NCBI GenBank assembly: GCA_003577145.1
Contig: QEUP01000021.1
Coordinates: forward strand, 1-56,687
Direction: 5' to 3'
Source of the DNA: Acidobacteriota bacterium
Lineage (GTDB): Bacteria; Actinomycetota; Acidimicrobiia; Acidimicrobiales; Microtrichaceae
DNA: 56,687 bases
The notes beneath the pieces were generated by a model. The model was not told where the DNA came from, did not search any database, and saw only the letters and a program-made list of their open reading frames with translations. Positions 30,853-42,683 of the stretch are shown piece by piece. Every line of letters starts with the position of its first letter. Position 1 is the first letter of the stretch. The position numbers and the translations under genes are program-made.

Positions 30853-33339
30853 GTGACCGCTGCCCTTCCCCCCTCGGCCGATCCCTCGGAGACATCGCGG
30901 CATCGCCGCGGCTCGGCCCTGCGCCGCTTCGGGCGGACGATGCACGATCGAAGGGGCCTGGTCGTCCTCGTCTGGTTGGGGGTCCTGATCGCCGGCGGTG
31001 CCATCGCCTCGGCGGTCGGATCGGACTTCCGGACCGAGTTCAAGTCACCCGGTGAGTCCGAGGTCGGGTTCGATCTGCTCGAGGAGCACTTCGGCGAAGA
31101 GTCCGCCAGCATGTTCGGGAGCATCGTCTACCGGGCCGAACAGGGCGTTGACGATCCCGTGGTGGTCGGGGAGATGACCGAGTTCTTCGATGCGGTCGAC
31201 GGGCTCGACGACGTCTCGGTCACCAGCCCCTACAGCCTCGAAGGCCAACTGCAGATAGCCACTGAAGGAGACGAGGCTGGTCGGATCGCCTACGCCAAGG
31301 TGGCCGTTCCCCGGGACTTCTCGGTGGACCAGGGGTCCGATGTCGCTGACGCGATGTGGGACCTCGCTCCCGAAATCGAGGGCGTGCAGATAGAGATCGG
31401 CGGCGAGATCTTCGCGGAGTTCGAGCCACCGGCATCCGAGGTCATCGGCATCGCCTTCGCGGTGGTCATCCTCATCCTCGCCTTCGGCTCCGTACTCGCG
31501 ATGGGCCTTCCCATCGGCACCGCGCTGGCGGGAATCGGCCTCGGCTCGATGCTGGTCATGCTCAGCTCGAACTTCTTGGCGATGCCCGACTTCACCTCGA
31601 CGATGTCGATGATGATCGGTCTCGGGGTCGGGATCGACTACGCACTGTTCATCGTCACCCGTTACCGCGAGGAACTGCACCGGGGCCGTGGCTTCGCCGA
31701 TGCGACCGCCGTGGCCATCGACACCGCCGGCCGCGCTGTTCTCTTCGCCGGGACGACCGTCGTCATCTCGCTGCTCGGAATGCTCATCATCGGCCTCGAC
31801 TTCATCAACGGCCTGAGTCTGGGAACGTCAGCGGTCGTCGCGGTGACGATGCTGGCATCGGTCACCCTGCTCCCCGCGCTACTGGGGTTCGCCGCGCACC
31901 GCGTAGAGGTGACCCGCTGGCGTGGCCTCATCGCAGCCGGCCTCGTCGCCCTGGCCCTCCTGGGTGTCGGTGCCCACATCGATGTCCTGCTCGTCGCGCT
32001 ACCACTGGCAGCCGTCGTCGTGATAGCCGGCTTCTTCGTGGGCCCACTGCGCAAGCAGTTGCCCCCCAGGCCCCCCAAGCCTGCTGATCAAACGGTTGCC
32101 TTCCGCTGGAGCAGGTTCGTGCAGGCCCATCCGAGCTGGATGGTGGTCCTTGGCCTGACACTGCTCGTGGTGCTTGCCCTGCCGGTGTTCGCCCTCCGCC
32201 TCGGTTTCTCCGACGAGGGCAACTACCCCGAGGACACCACCACCCGCCGGGCCTACGACCTGCTCAGCCAAGGCTTCGGTCCCGGCTTCAACGGTCAGCT
32301 CATAGTGGTCAGCGAGGTCCCCGACGGCGTCACCGCCGAGACGCTGATCGATACCACCGAAGCGCTCTGCGCAGACGAGGGAATCGAGCTCGCGGTCGGT
32401 CCGATCCCCGCTGACCTCGAAGACCCGCTGGAGCTGGCGGGCATGACCCAGACCCTCGTGACCGGGGACTGCGCCGCGCTCGATTCCCTGCCCGTTCCTG
32501 ACGGACTCGACAGCCCGGAAGCCGTGCTGTGGCAGATCACGCCCACCACCGCTCCCCAGGCGGCCGAGACCGGCGAGCTCGTCGACCGGTTGCGCAACGA
32601 GCTGCTCCCCCAGACGATGGGCGAGTCCGCCGACCCGGTGGTCACCGGGTTCACCGCCGTCGCCATCGACTTCTCCCAGTACCTCGGTGACCGGATTCCC
32701 ATGTTCTTCACCGTGGTGCTGGTGCTGTCGTTCCTCCTGCTGATGGCGGTCTTCCGCTCGCTGCTGGTACCCCTGAAGGCCGTCATCATGAACCTGCTCT
32801 CCATCGGTGCCGCCTACGGGCTGGTGGTGGCGGTGTTCCAGTGGGGTTGGTTCGGCGACCAGTGGGGCATCGAACCGGCTCCGATCGAGCCGTTCATCCC
32901 CATGATGCTGTTCGCCATCGTCTTCGGGCTGTCGATGGACTACGAGGTCTTCCTCTTGTCCCGCGTGAAGGAGGAGTACGACCGTACCGGCGACAACGCC
33001 GGTGCAGTCGCCGACGGGCTGGCCTCCACCGCCCGGGTCATCACTGCTGCCGCGGCGATCATGGTCTTCATATTCGGGAGCTTCCTGCTCGAGGACAACA
33101 GGATCGTGAAGCTCTTCGGCCTCGGCCTGGCCCTGGCCGTCTTCCTCGACGCAACCGTCGTCCGCATGCTGCTGGTGCCGGCGACCATGGAGCTCCTCGG
33201 CGATCGGAACTGGTGGCTGCCGAGGTGGCTCGACCGGATCCTGCCCGACATCCACGTCGAGGGGCACACCGAGGCGGTCGAGATCGAGCCCCCCGAGGAA
33301 GACCAACCCGACGCCGAGCGCGAACCGGTCGGTGTGTGA
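30853..33339 (+). CDS. MmpL/RND-superfamily transporter
   Basis: An 828-residue inner-membrane MMPL protein with the duplicated RND layout: TM1 near 36-56, an extracytoplasmic loop, a six-helix block around 195-350, TM7 near 430, a second loop, and a last helix block around 615-800. The paired Asp-Tyr motifs of MmpL proton relays are present in both halves (GVGIDYALFIVTRYREE near 263 and LSMDYEVFLLSRVKEE near 696). Such proteins export lipids or efflux hydrophobic drugs. The GTG start is close to the promoter and has no ribosome site. The downstream MarR gene overlaps its stop (TGATG), suggesting drug- or ligand-responsive control. Confidence 0.9.
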   Translation: MTAALPPSADPSETSRHRRGSALRRFGRTMHDRRGLVVLVWLGVLIAGGAIASAVGSDFRTEFKSPGESEVGFDLLEEHFGEESASMFGSIVYRAEQGVDDPVVVGEMTEFFDAVDGLDDVSVTSPYSLEGQLQIATEGDEAGRIAYAKVAVPRDFSVDQGSDVADAMWDLAPEIEGVQIEIGGEIFAEFEPPASEVIGIAFAVVILILAFGSVLAMGLPIGTALAGIGLGSMLVMLSSNFLAMPDFTSTMSMMIGLGVGIDYALFIVTRYREELHRGRGFADATAVAIDTAGRAVLFAGTTVVISLLGMLIIGLDFINGLSLGTSAVVAVTMLASVTLLPALLGFAAHRVEVTRWRGLIAAGLVALALLGVGAHIDVLLVALPLAAVVVIAGFFVGPLRKQLPPRPPKPADQTVAFRWSRFVQAHPSWMVVLGLTLLVVLALPVFALRLGFSDEGNYPEDTTTRRAYDLLSQGFGPGFNGQLIVVSEVPDGVTAETLIDTTEALCADEGIELAVGPIPADLEDPLELAGMTQTLVTGDCAALDSLPVPDGLDSPEAVLWQITPTTAPQAAETGELVDRLRNELLPQTMGESADPVVTGFTAVAIDFSQYLGDRIPMFFTVVLVLSFLLLMAVFRSLLVPLKAVIMNLLSIGAAYGLVVAVFQWGWFGDQWGIEPAPIEPFIPMMLFAIVFGLSMDYEVFLLSRVKEEYDRTGDNAGAVADGLASTARVITAAAAIMVFIFGSFLLEDNRIVKLFGLGLALAVFLDATVVRMLLVPATMELLGDRNWWLPRWLDRILPDIHVEGHTEAVEIEPPEEDQPDAEREPVGV

Positions 33340-33830
33340 TGTCGACCAAGTTCGAGGAGGCGACGTCGCTCGCACCCGAGCGTGGGACCCGACAGCGAAG
33401 GGCTCGCCACAACTCGGCCGATCTCGATGCGGCGAAGTCGTTCATGCAGCTCGCCGACCTGATGCAGGTGCGCCTGAACGAGGTCTCCAACGCCCACGAC
33501 ATGACACCCCAGCAGGGTCACTTGCTCCTCCTCGCCGAGGGGCTGGCGATGGGCGCGGTGGCCGAGAGGATGGGGTGCGACCCGTCCAACGTCACCGGCC
33601 TGGCCGACCGGCTCCAGGAACGTGGCCTCGTCGAGAGACACCGCTCGTCCTCGGACAGGCGCGTCAGCGAGTTGACCCGCACACCCGCCGGTGAGCGCCT
33701 GCTGCTGGCGATGGAGACCGAGCTGTTCGCCGACCTGCCCATCTACCAGGGTCTCACCGGCCGCGAGAGGGCAGAGCTCCAGAGGATTCTCGGCAAGGTG
33801 GCCGCCAGCCACAACCTGGCTCCGCTCTGA
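33339..33830 (+). CDS. MarR-family transcriptional regulator
   Basis: A 163-residue winged-helix regulator. The DNA-binding wHTH spans about 55-115: MTPQQGHLLLLAEG, then GAVAERMGCDPSNVTGLADRLQERGLVER and the wing RSSSDRRVSELTRT. The ATG overlaps the transporter stop codon, so the two are translationally coupled. MarR proteins usually repress their own operon and respond to small hydrophobic ligands. The 21-bp palindrome over the operon's -35 box is the likely site. There is no reason to link it to the 18-bp catabolic operator. Confidence 0.9.
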   Translation: MSTKFEEATSLAPERGTRQRRARHNSADLDAAKSFMQLADLMQVRLNEVSNAHDMTPQQGHLLLLAEGLAMGAVAERMGCDPSNVTGLADRLQERGLVERHRSSSDRRVSELTRTPAGERLLLAMETELFADLPIYQGLTGRERAELQRILGKVAASHNLAPL

Positions 33831-33898
33831 GGGCCCTCCCCAGCGCAGGCGCCGGTCTCCTCGGGGGGGAACCTCCCGTGTCCGGCAAGCGCCGTCGC

Positions 33899-33927
33899 TT
33901 GAAGCGAATGTGAACAGTCGCTAACGT
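33899..33927 (+). promoter_or_regulatory. promoter overlapping regulon operator (copy 6)
   Basis: TTGAAG (33899-33904) and TAACGT (33922-33927) are separated by exactly 17 bp. The operator TGTGAAC-AGTC-GCTAACG (33909-33926) has a perfect left arm and two changes in the right arm, and covers the spacer and -10 exactly as in copy 3. This ties the substrate-binding protein gene to the catabolic island 13-27 kb away. Confidence 0.75.
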
Positions 33928-33976
33928 CCTGCCGGGTTTCGCAGCGCTGCCGGGAGGCGGCCGTCAGGAGGTCCCG

Positions 33977-35221
33977 ATGAAGGTTCGCCGATCGACACTC
34001 CGGCTGGTGGCGGCGCTGGTCGCGCTGAGCAGCGTTGCCTCGGCCTGCTCGGACGACGGTGGTGATGACGACGGCGAAGACGAAGGGGCCACCACAACGG
34101 CCAGTGTCCCGGAGCTGACCGGTGATCCTGTGAAGCTGATGGTGATCGCCGAGATCGAGGCCGGCGTCGCCAATCCCGAGATCCCCGAGGGCGCCGAGGC
34201 CGCCGCGCAGGCGCTCAACCGTGACGGCGGGTTCAACGGCGGCCCCTACGAGATCATCGTCTGTGACACCCAGAACGACCCCAACACGGCGGCCGAATGC
34301 GGTAGGCAGGCCGTCGAAGAGGGTGTGGTCGCCGTGGTGGGAGCGCTCACACCGCACGCCGGCGAGTACATGCCCCTGCTGGAGGAGAACAGCATCCCTG
34401 CGGTGGGCCTGGTTCCGGCGAGTGCCGCCGACTTCACCAGCCCGATGGCATTCCCGATCTCGGGCGGGCTGCCGACCGCCTCGGCAGGTCTGGCGGCGAG
34501 CCTGGCCGAGAACGGGTCGGAGACCATCTCACTCGCCCGTATCGATCTGCTCGCGGCGGCCGCGATCGCCGGTTTCGCCGACATGGGGTTGGAGCGATAC
34601 GACCAGACCGTGGCCAACGACGTGGCGATTCCCGAGGGTGCTCCTGACATGTCGACGTACGTGGCCGCCGCCGAGGAGGGCGGGACCGACGGGATCCTCG
34701 TCGGCCTGAGCGGCCAGGACGCCACCAACTTCGTCATCGCCGCCCGCCAGTCGAGCCCGGACATGGCCATCTCGATGACGACGACCGACATCGGCGGGGC
34801 CATCGAGGCACTCGGCGACACGGCCGAGGGGATCATCACCAACAACACCTATCTGCCGCCCACCTCCGATACCGCGGCGATCGAGAAGTACCGGGAGGAC
34901 ATGGACGCCGTCGGCTATGGCGACGACCTGACGGGTTTCCGCCTCAACTCCTATGTCTCGGTGATGGTGGTCGCCGACCTGATCACCAAGATCAACGCTG
35001 CCGACCCGGTTGAGCTGGTCGCCGAGTTGAACGCCACCGATGGCCTCGAGACGGGCTATCTTCCCCCGATCCAGTTCGTCGAAGGCGGTGTCGGCGGCAT
35101 CCCGCGGGTGTTCAACCCGTGCGGCATGTCGATGGAGGTCAAAGACGGCAGCCCTACTCCCATCACCGGCAAGTTCATCAACGCCTTCACCGGCGACGAG
35201 TGCGAGCAACCGACCGACTGA
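33977..35221 (+). CDS. LivJ/LivK-type substrate-binding lipoprotein
   Basis: A 414-residue periplasmic-binding-fold (type I, HAAT) protein. Signal peptide with lipobox ASAC and lipidated Cys24, an acidic/Thr-rich linker, then the two-lobed ligand domain (GAEAAAQALNRDGGFNGGPYEIIVCDTQ, VVAVVGALTPHAGEY). Strong ribosome site AGGAGGT before the ATG. No permease or ATPase gene is nearby. The promoter carries the same 18-bp operator as the four-domain importer at 8000-11425, so it is probably that importer's binding protein; that pairing is inference. Confidence 0.88.
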   Translation: MKVRRSTLRLVAALVALSSVASACSDDGGDDDGEDEGATTTASVPELTGDPVKLMVIAEIEAGVANPEIPEGAEAAAQALNRDGGFNGGPYEIIVCDTQNDPNTAAECGRQAVEEGVVAVVGALTPHAGEYMPLLEENSIPAVGLVPASAADFTSPMAFPISGGLPTASAGLAASLAENGSETISLARIDLLAAAAIAGFADMGLERYDQTVANDVAIPEGAPDMSTYVAAAEEGGTDGILVGLSGQDATNFVIAARQSSPDMAISMTTTDIGGAIEALGDTAEGIITNNTYLPPTSDTAAIEKYREDMDAVGYGDDLTGFRLNSYVSVMVVADLITKINAADPVELVAELNATDGLETGYLPPIQFVEGGVGGIPRVFNPCGMSMEVKDGSPTPITGKFINAFTGDECEQPTD

Positions 35222-35238
35222 CCCCCTCGGACCCACAG

Positions 35239-35288
35239 GATTTGTGAACGCGGATGGCCCCTATGGGGGCCACAACCGTTCACAAATC
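35239..35288. terminator. large cruciform/bidirectional terminator containing operator half-sites
   Basis: GATTTGTGAACG (35239-35250) pairs perfectly with CGTTCACAAATC (35277-35288), enclosing a second stem, GGCCCC-TATG-GGGGCC. It sits between the convergent binding-protein and ileS genes, so termination is the simplest role. The outer arms include TGTGAAC and GTTCACA, the conserved operator arm in inverted orientation, but 28 bp apart instead of 4. Confidence 0.6.
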
Positions 35289-35298
35289 GTGTTTCGGG

Positions 35299-38466
<3,168 letters not shown>

Positions 38467-38525
38467 GGGTGCTCACGGCGAGAGGCGATCCGACGACCAA
38501 GCCTACCGTCGGCGCCGGATGGTGC

Positions 38526-39254
38526 TCAGCAGTTTCGCTCGTAGAGCCAGCGGTCGCCGAGCCAGAGCCGGTGGCGAGGCCCGGCGAGCTCGGCGTCACA
38601 GGACTCGTAGCCCGCGTCGCCGTGGTAGAGCGCGACGAAGCTCTCTCCGTAGGGTGAGACCCGGGTGGCGAACTCCTCGACCTCCCGTTGGACGCTGTCG
38701 GCCAACGCGTCTGCAACGCTCCGGTAGCCGGCGAGCCGGTGCAAGGTTATGAAGGTGGGTGGTGCCAACTCGATCTCTCCGGCGTCGCGGCGGGCCATGG
38801 CCTCGGTGGCATGGATCCACAGGTGGGCACGGATCTCGCGGTCGTCCACGGTGACCTCGATGCCGTCGGGTGCGGCGGTGATGAAGAACGCAGTCGAGAA
38901 CCGCTTGGGCGCCTCCGGCGGCGGGATCCAGTGCGAGAAGCGCACCAGGGCGGTGGGCTCGATCTCGACGTTGGCCTCCTCGGCGGCCTCGCGTGCCGCG
39001 GCGTTGCGCTCGGCTGTCCCGAGGTCCTCGGGGTGACCCGCGGGGTAGTCGCCGGGGTCGACGCGACCACCGGGGAAGACCCACATGCCTCCGGCGAAGG
39101 CCAAACTGGAGTCCCGTCGCAGCATCAGGCATTCGAGACCGCTTACCGTGTCGCGCACGACGATCACGGTCGCGGCCGGTACCAGCTCCGCCCCCGAGGG
39201 CTCTCGCGGCCCGCGCACCCAGGCGCCGAACTTCCCAGTGTCTTCGGTTGGCAT
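38526..39254 (-). CDS. NUDIX hydrolase (NUDT19-like)
   Basis: A 242-residue NUDIX protein. The Nudix box is present with a stretched first half: GGRVDPGDYPAGH, then REAAEEANVEI supplying the metal-binding glutamates. The arrangement, with a long insert and the C-terminal HRLAGYRSVADAL segment, resembles the NUDT19/RP2 group, some of which hydrolyse CoA or acyl-CoA. The frame is open upstream to 39422, but the ATG at 39254 (MPTEDTGKFG) gives a normal N-terminus. It is upstream of ileS on the same strand and may be cotranscribed. Confidence 0.83.
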   Translation of the reverse strand: MPTEDTGKFGAWVRGPREPSGAELVPAATVIVVRDTVSGLECLMLRRDSSLAFAGGMWVFPGGRVDPGDYPAGHPEDLGTAERNAAAREAAEEANVEIEPTALVRFSHWIPPPEAPKRFSTAFFITAAPDGIEVTVDDREIRAHLWIHATEAMARRDAGEIELAPPTFITLHRLAGYRSVADALADSVQREVEEFATRVSPYGESFVALYHGDAGYESCDAELAGPRHRLWLGDRWLYERNC

Positions 39255-39351
39255 GGTCGTCCGGAGCCTACCCGCGGGGAGGTCGTAGACGGCTGTGTAG
39301 TTCCACCGCTGCAATTCGAGGAGGTTCCGGCACGCCTCGAACGCGTTCGGC

Positions 39352-39380
39352 TTGGGTCCGACGCCTCGTTCGGGTACAAC
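39352..39380 (+). promoter_or_regulatory. leaderless promoter of small lipoprotein gene
   Basis: TTGGGT (39352-39357) and TACAAC (39375-39380) with a 17-bp spacer, followed 8 nt later by the GTG at 39389. Confidence 0.5.
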
Positions 39381-39388
39381 TGCGGCTC

Positions 39389-39775
39389 GTGCGTGCGTCC
39401 GTGTGCTTCGTCGTTGCAGCACTGCTCATGTTCGGCTGCGCCGGAGACGAGCGGGATTGGACGGGGACCGTCACAACTGACGGTGTGGCGACCGACCTGG
39501 AGGTCAGCGAGTGCGACTACGCGGGAGGCAAGTACACGCTCGCAGGCCGTGATCCAGGGGGCGACGTGGTGATCAGGGCGGTCACGACCGAGGAGACACC
39601 CATCAACGAGGTGCATCTGCTGGTCAAGGACAGGCAGCAGATCTGGCAGGCCGTAGAGGTCGGCGTCACCAACCTGGGCACGACCTACAGCGGTGATGCC
39701 GTCGCCATCTCGGCGGTCGACGGTCAGTCGAATGCCACGATCTCGTTCACCTTCACCTGTCGCGGCCAGCGGTGA
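39389..39775 (+). CDS. small lipoprotein of unknown function
   Basis: A 128-residue exported protein. The N-terminus VRASVCFVVAALLMFGC is a short lipoprotein signal with Cys at about residue 17. The mature part is beta-rich (LEVSECDYAGGKYTLAG, then DAVAISAVDGQSNATISFTFTC) with two cysteines that could form a disulphide. The family is not recognised. The GTG lies 8 nt after a TACAAC -10, consistent with a leaderless message. It is divergent from the NUDIX gene, and its last 23 bp overlap the convergent gene. Confidence 0.65.
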   Translation: MRASVCFVVAALLMFGCAGDERDWTGTVTTDGVATDLEVSECDYAGGKYTLAGRDPGGDVVIRAVTTEETPINEVHLLVKDRQQIWQAVEVGVTNLGTTYSGDAVAISAVDGQSNATISFTFTCRGQR

Positions 39776-40388
39776 CGTGGTCAGGGCCAGCGGCAGGCAC
39801 GACGGCCATCACGCCCTCGCCGGTCAGGCTCAGCGTGTACGCCTGACGAACGCCCCTTGGTCGGTCGCCGTGGAGCTCCCAGCGTAGGATCTCCGAGTTC
39901 TGGTCAGGTGACCCGAGGAGCTCGCCGACCACCCGCAGGAACAGCCTCAGCGTCTCCTCCCGGCCGAGGCGGCGGATCGACTCCACGAACTTCCAGGCGA
40001 AGCCGAAGCCCGGTCGCGGTGCGCGACGGACATAGAAGGGCCTACTGCCTCCGGCAGTTGTCCACCACTCGAACGGTCCGACACCGGGCGAGAACGACAG
40101 CTCGGGCTGCTCAGGGCCGCGGAACCCGTGTCGGCGGGACGGGAGTGCCAGGCGGTGGTTCCTCCAGTCGAAGGACCAGCCGTAGAACTCGTCGACGGTG
40201 ACGGCCCGTGGGTTCTTCGGGACTGCCCCGATGGTCCCGGCATCCGCTAGTGCCATGCGACAGGCCGTGTCGTGCAACCCGGGGTCGGCGACCTCCTCGG
40301 AACCTGATGACAGGAGGGTGAAGCGCGTTCCTGCACCCGAGTGCTCGACATCGGCCAGGAGCCCGGCGACCGATTCCCCGAGTGGCAT
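39753..40388 (-). CDS. hypothetical protein
   Basis: A 211-residue, Arg- and Trp-containing soluble protein with no signal peptide or membrane segment. I do not recognise the family. The segment FYGWSFDWRNHRLALP and the central PFEWWTTAGGSRPFYVRR look like a conserved domain rather than a chance frame, and codon use is normal for the window. The start ATG at 40388 lacks a strong ribosome site. Its 3' end overlaps the small lipoprotein gene by 23 bp, so one of the two ends may be mis-set. Confidence 0.6.
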   Translation of the reverse strand: MPLGESVAGLLADVEHSGAGTRFTLLSSGSEEVADPGLHDTACRMALADAGTIGAVPKNPRAVTVDEFYGWSFDWRNHRLALPSRRHGFRGPEQPELSFSPGVGPFEWWTTAGGSRPFYVRRAPRPGFGFAWKFVESIRRLGREETLRLFLRVVGELLGSPDQNSEILRWELHGDRPRGVRQAYTLSLTGEGVMAVVPAAGPDHVTAGRDR

Positions 40389-40454
40389 GGTCCTCGCAGC
40401 AGATCACCAAACCGATCGCCGCGCAAGTGCCCGGCGGGCGCCCCCGGGGTGGCC

Positions 40455-41858
40455 TCAGTGAGCGCGGCGCAGCTCGGCGTAGCCCGGCAAGGTGCGGACC
40501 GGCGCCAGGTCAGGCTCGGCGTCAGCTGTCGCGAGCTGATCGAAGCCAGCCGAGACCGCGGCGCGGAGCCAGCCGAGCGCCCCCTGGGCGTCACCCAGCC
40601 GGGCCTGGCTGCGGGCCAGCACGTAGGCGATCGTGCGGTCGTGCAGTCCCGTGCCCCAGGCCCGGCTTCCGGTCGCGGCGGCGTCGGCGTATCGACCGGC
40701 CTCGTGCAGCGTCACCTGGAGCAGCAGAAGCCCCGCGCGACGTGACCCCGTGTCTTCGAGCTCGCAGATCCAGTCGCCCAACTCGGCGATGTCGGCCCGG
40801 GTCATGCCGATCGCGTCCCAGAGGAACGGCGGGATCGGCGTACGTTCGACTGCCAGTCCGTGGGTGATCTCGGCCATGGCCTGGTCGCGCGAACCGGCTG
40901 CGAAGTCCACCGCACCCCTCAGAAGGCTGTGACCGCTCGCGTGCTCGGGACGACGTGCCAACTCCGCCGCCTGCCGATTGCGACCTTCGGCCAGGAGAGC
41001 GAACCCCAGGACGTTGACCGTCCAAGCTCGCAGCTGTGGGGACGGCTTGCGGGCCAGCACCTCGCGCAGGCCCTCGATCCCCTTGGCGCGGTCTCCACTC
41101 ATGACCGCCCGCACGGCCCGCTCCGCCCGTACCTGCAGGTCGTTCAGCTCCCTGCGCTGCCGGCCGGCCTGCAACTGGCGGTAGTTCATCAGTGCGAAGA
41201 AGGCCGCGAACATGGCGGCGAACCAGAGTTGATATGTCACCGCCAGCACCGCGCCGGCCACCGCGACCGCAACCGAGACAGCCGCCGCCGTACGCCGGCC
41301 CTTGGAGCCCTGCACCGCCTCGAGAGCCGCCGCCATGACGTTGCCCCCGTCGAGGGGGAGCACCGGCAGCAGGTTCAGAGCGCCCCAGCCGACGTTCACC
41401 CAGACGATCGCCGAGAGGATCCAAAGCGTCTCGTACGAGAGGTCGGCGTTGCTCCCGCTCTGGCTCAGCCAGATCCAAACCGGTGCTCCGATGAGAAAGC
41501 CGGCACAGGGGCCCGCAAGGCTGACGACCACCGATCTGGCCGGCCCGAGCGGCCGTCCACCGGCGGAGGTGAGTCCGCCGAAGCCGTGGAGCAGGATCTC
41601 GGGCTTGCGCTGGAACGCCAGGAAGGCAACGGCGTGGCCCACCTCGTGCACGAGGATGGACACCACGACGATCGCGATCCATGCTGCCAGCAGGACGGCG
41701 ACGGTCTGCCACGGGAAGATGCCGATGCCGTCCTGCAGTGAGGCGAGCCCTATGAGGAAGGCGATCAACAGGAGGGTCGCCTCAATGGTGACGGGGACTC
41801 CGAAGATGGCGAATCGCAGTCCGGGCGATGATTTGGGGGTGCTCGGCTCAGCAGTCAT
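40455..41858 (-). CDS. site-2-type membrane metalloprotease (M50) with TPR-like C-terminal tail
   Basis: A 467-residue polytopic protease. The zinc motif HEVGH (His71, Glu72, His75) lies in an early membrane helix, and the third ligand is Asp170 in LPVLPLDGGN, the usual M50/S2P spacing. Membrane helices run to about residue 230. From about 240 a long soluble helical region with Ala-rich repeat pairs (SPQLRAWTVNVLGFALLAEG, then HDRTIAYVLARSQARLGDAQGALGWL) looks like TPR repeats, which could recruit substrates. S2P enzymes cut membrane-spanning anti-sigma factors or signal peptides; the substrate is unknown. No PDZ domain or adjacent sigma-factor gene is visible. Confidence 0.85.
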   Translation of the reverse strand: MTAEPSTPKSSPGLRFAIFGVPVTIEATLLLIAFLIGLASLQDGIGIFPWQTVAVLLAAWIAIVVVSILVHEVGHAVAFLAFQRKPEILLHGFGGLTSAGGRPLGPARSVVVSLAGPCAGFLIGAPVWIWLSQSGSNADLSYETLWILSAIVWVNVGWGALNLLPVLPLDGGNVMAAALEAVQGSKGRRTAAAVSVAVAVAGAVLAVTYQLWFAAMFAAFFALMNYRQLQAGRQRRELNDLQVRAERAVRAVMSGDRAKGIEGLREVLARKPSPQLRAWTVNVLGFALLAEGRNRQAAELARRPEHASGHSLLRGAVDFAAGSRDQAMAEITHGLAVERTPIPPFLWDAIGMTRADIAELGDWICELEDTGSRRAGLLLLQVTLHEAGRYADAAATGSRAWGTGLHDRTIAYVLARSQARLGDAQGALGWLRAAVSAGFDQLATADAEPDLAPVRTLPGYAELRRAH

Positions 41859-41948
41859 TTCCGGGGTGATCGAAGCCTCGTTCAGAGGCCACCATTTTGG
41901 CCCGTCAGCGGCGGCCGGGGGTTCCGGGGGCTCGCGTGCTCGGGCGTG

Positions 41949-42683
41949 TCAACCGATTCGATACCAGAGTCCGCAACCGGAGGACTCGAAGACCTCGACC
42001 TCGGGTCCTATGTCGACGATCACGGGCGCGCCGTCGGTTCGGCTGCCGCTCAGGTGGTCCAGCTCGAGACCAGCGTGGTCGGTGGAGGCCCAGTTGCATT
42101 CACTCGACTCCGGTTCCACTCGGTACTGGCCGACCTCTATGTCGCGGCCGACGGTGTGAGCGCCCGGCCCGAAGGAGACCTCAGCGAGCTCGTACTCCAG
42201 CGCGTTGAGCTCAGCCTCGAGGTCGGCCAACTCCTGCTCGCGTCGCTCGAGCTCCTCGGCTCGGGCCTGTAGCTGCTCACTGGAGAGCTCCTGGCCGGTC
42301 GCGGTGCCGTCGTCCAGCCAGGGAACGATCGGATCCTGCTCTGCCTCGGCCTGTAGCTCGGCGAGTGCCTGCTCGCTGTCCTCCTTCATGCTTCGGAGCT
42401 CGGCCTCGAGCTGAGCGATCTGGCCGTCCTTGTCGCCGAGAGCCCCCAGCATCACCACCAGGGCGATGAACAATCCGAGGGCGAGCCCCAGGCCACCGTA
42501 GGTGCTCCACCGCCGCCATACCGATCTGTGCGGAATCGAAGTCGGCCCTAGCGCCGCGAGCTCTTTTGTCGGAACGACCCGCTTCAACCGCTTCTGCTCA
42601 GAGCTCGGCCTTGGCGCGGTTCCGGATCTTTGTGCCGGATGGTGGCCGTTGGTGCCGTTCGACCCGTTTGTGCCAGGGCTCAT
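41949..42683 (-). CDS. membrane-anchored coiled-coil protein with C-terminal extracytoplasmic domain
   Basis: A 244-residue protein: Asn/Gly-rich cytoplasmic N-terminus, one membrane helix near residues 66-87 (GLGLALGLFIALVVMLG), a Glu-rich coiled coil about 90-170, and a small C-terminal domain (TVGRDIEVGQYRVEP, SECNWASTDHAG, SGCGLWYRI) with a conserved Cys pair. That C-terminal module is common in actinobacterial secreted and lipoproteins but has no known function. The frame is open upstream to 43019; the ATG at 42683 with GGGGA upstream is preferred because the extension is low-quality sequence. Confidence 0.72.
   Translation of the reverse strand: MSPGTNGSNGTNGHHPAQRSGTAPRPSSEQKRLKRVVPTKELAALGPTSIPHRSVWRRWSTYGGLGLALGLFIALVVMLGALGDKDGQIAQLEAELRSMKEDSEQALAELQAEAEQDPIVPWLDDGTATGQELSSEQLQARAEELERREQELADLEAELNALEYELAEVSFGPGAHTVGRDIEVGQYRVEPESSECNWASTDHAGLELDHLSGSRTDGAPVIVDIGPEVEVFESSGCGLWYRIG

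Noticed and set aside
38467-38525. T-box leader in front of ileS, common in actinobacteria
   Set aside because: Only 59 bp separate ileS from the NUDIX gene, and no specifier loop or T-box sequence is visible.
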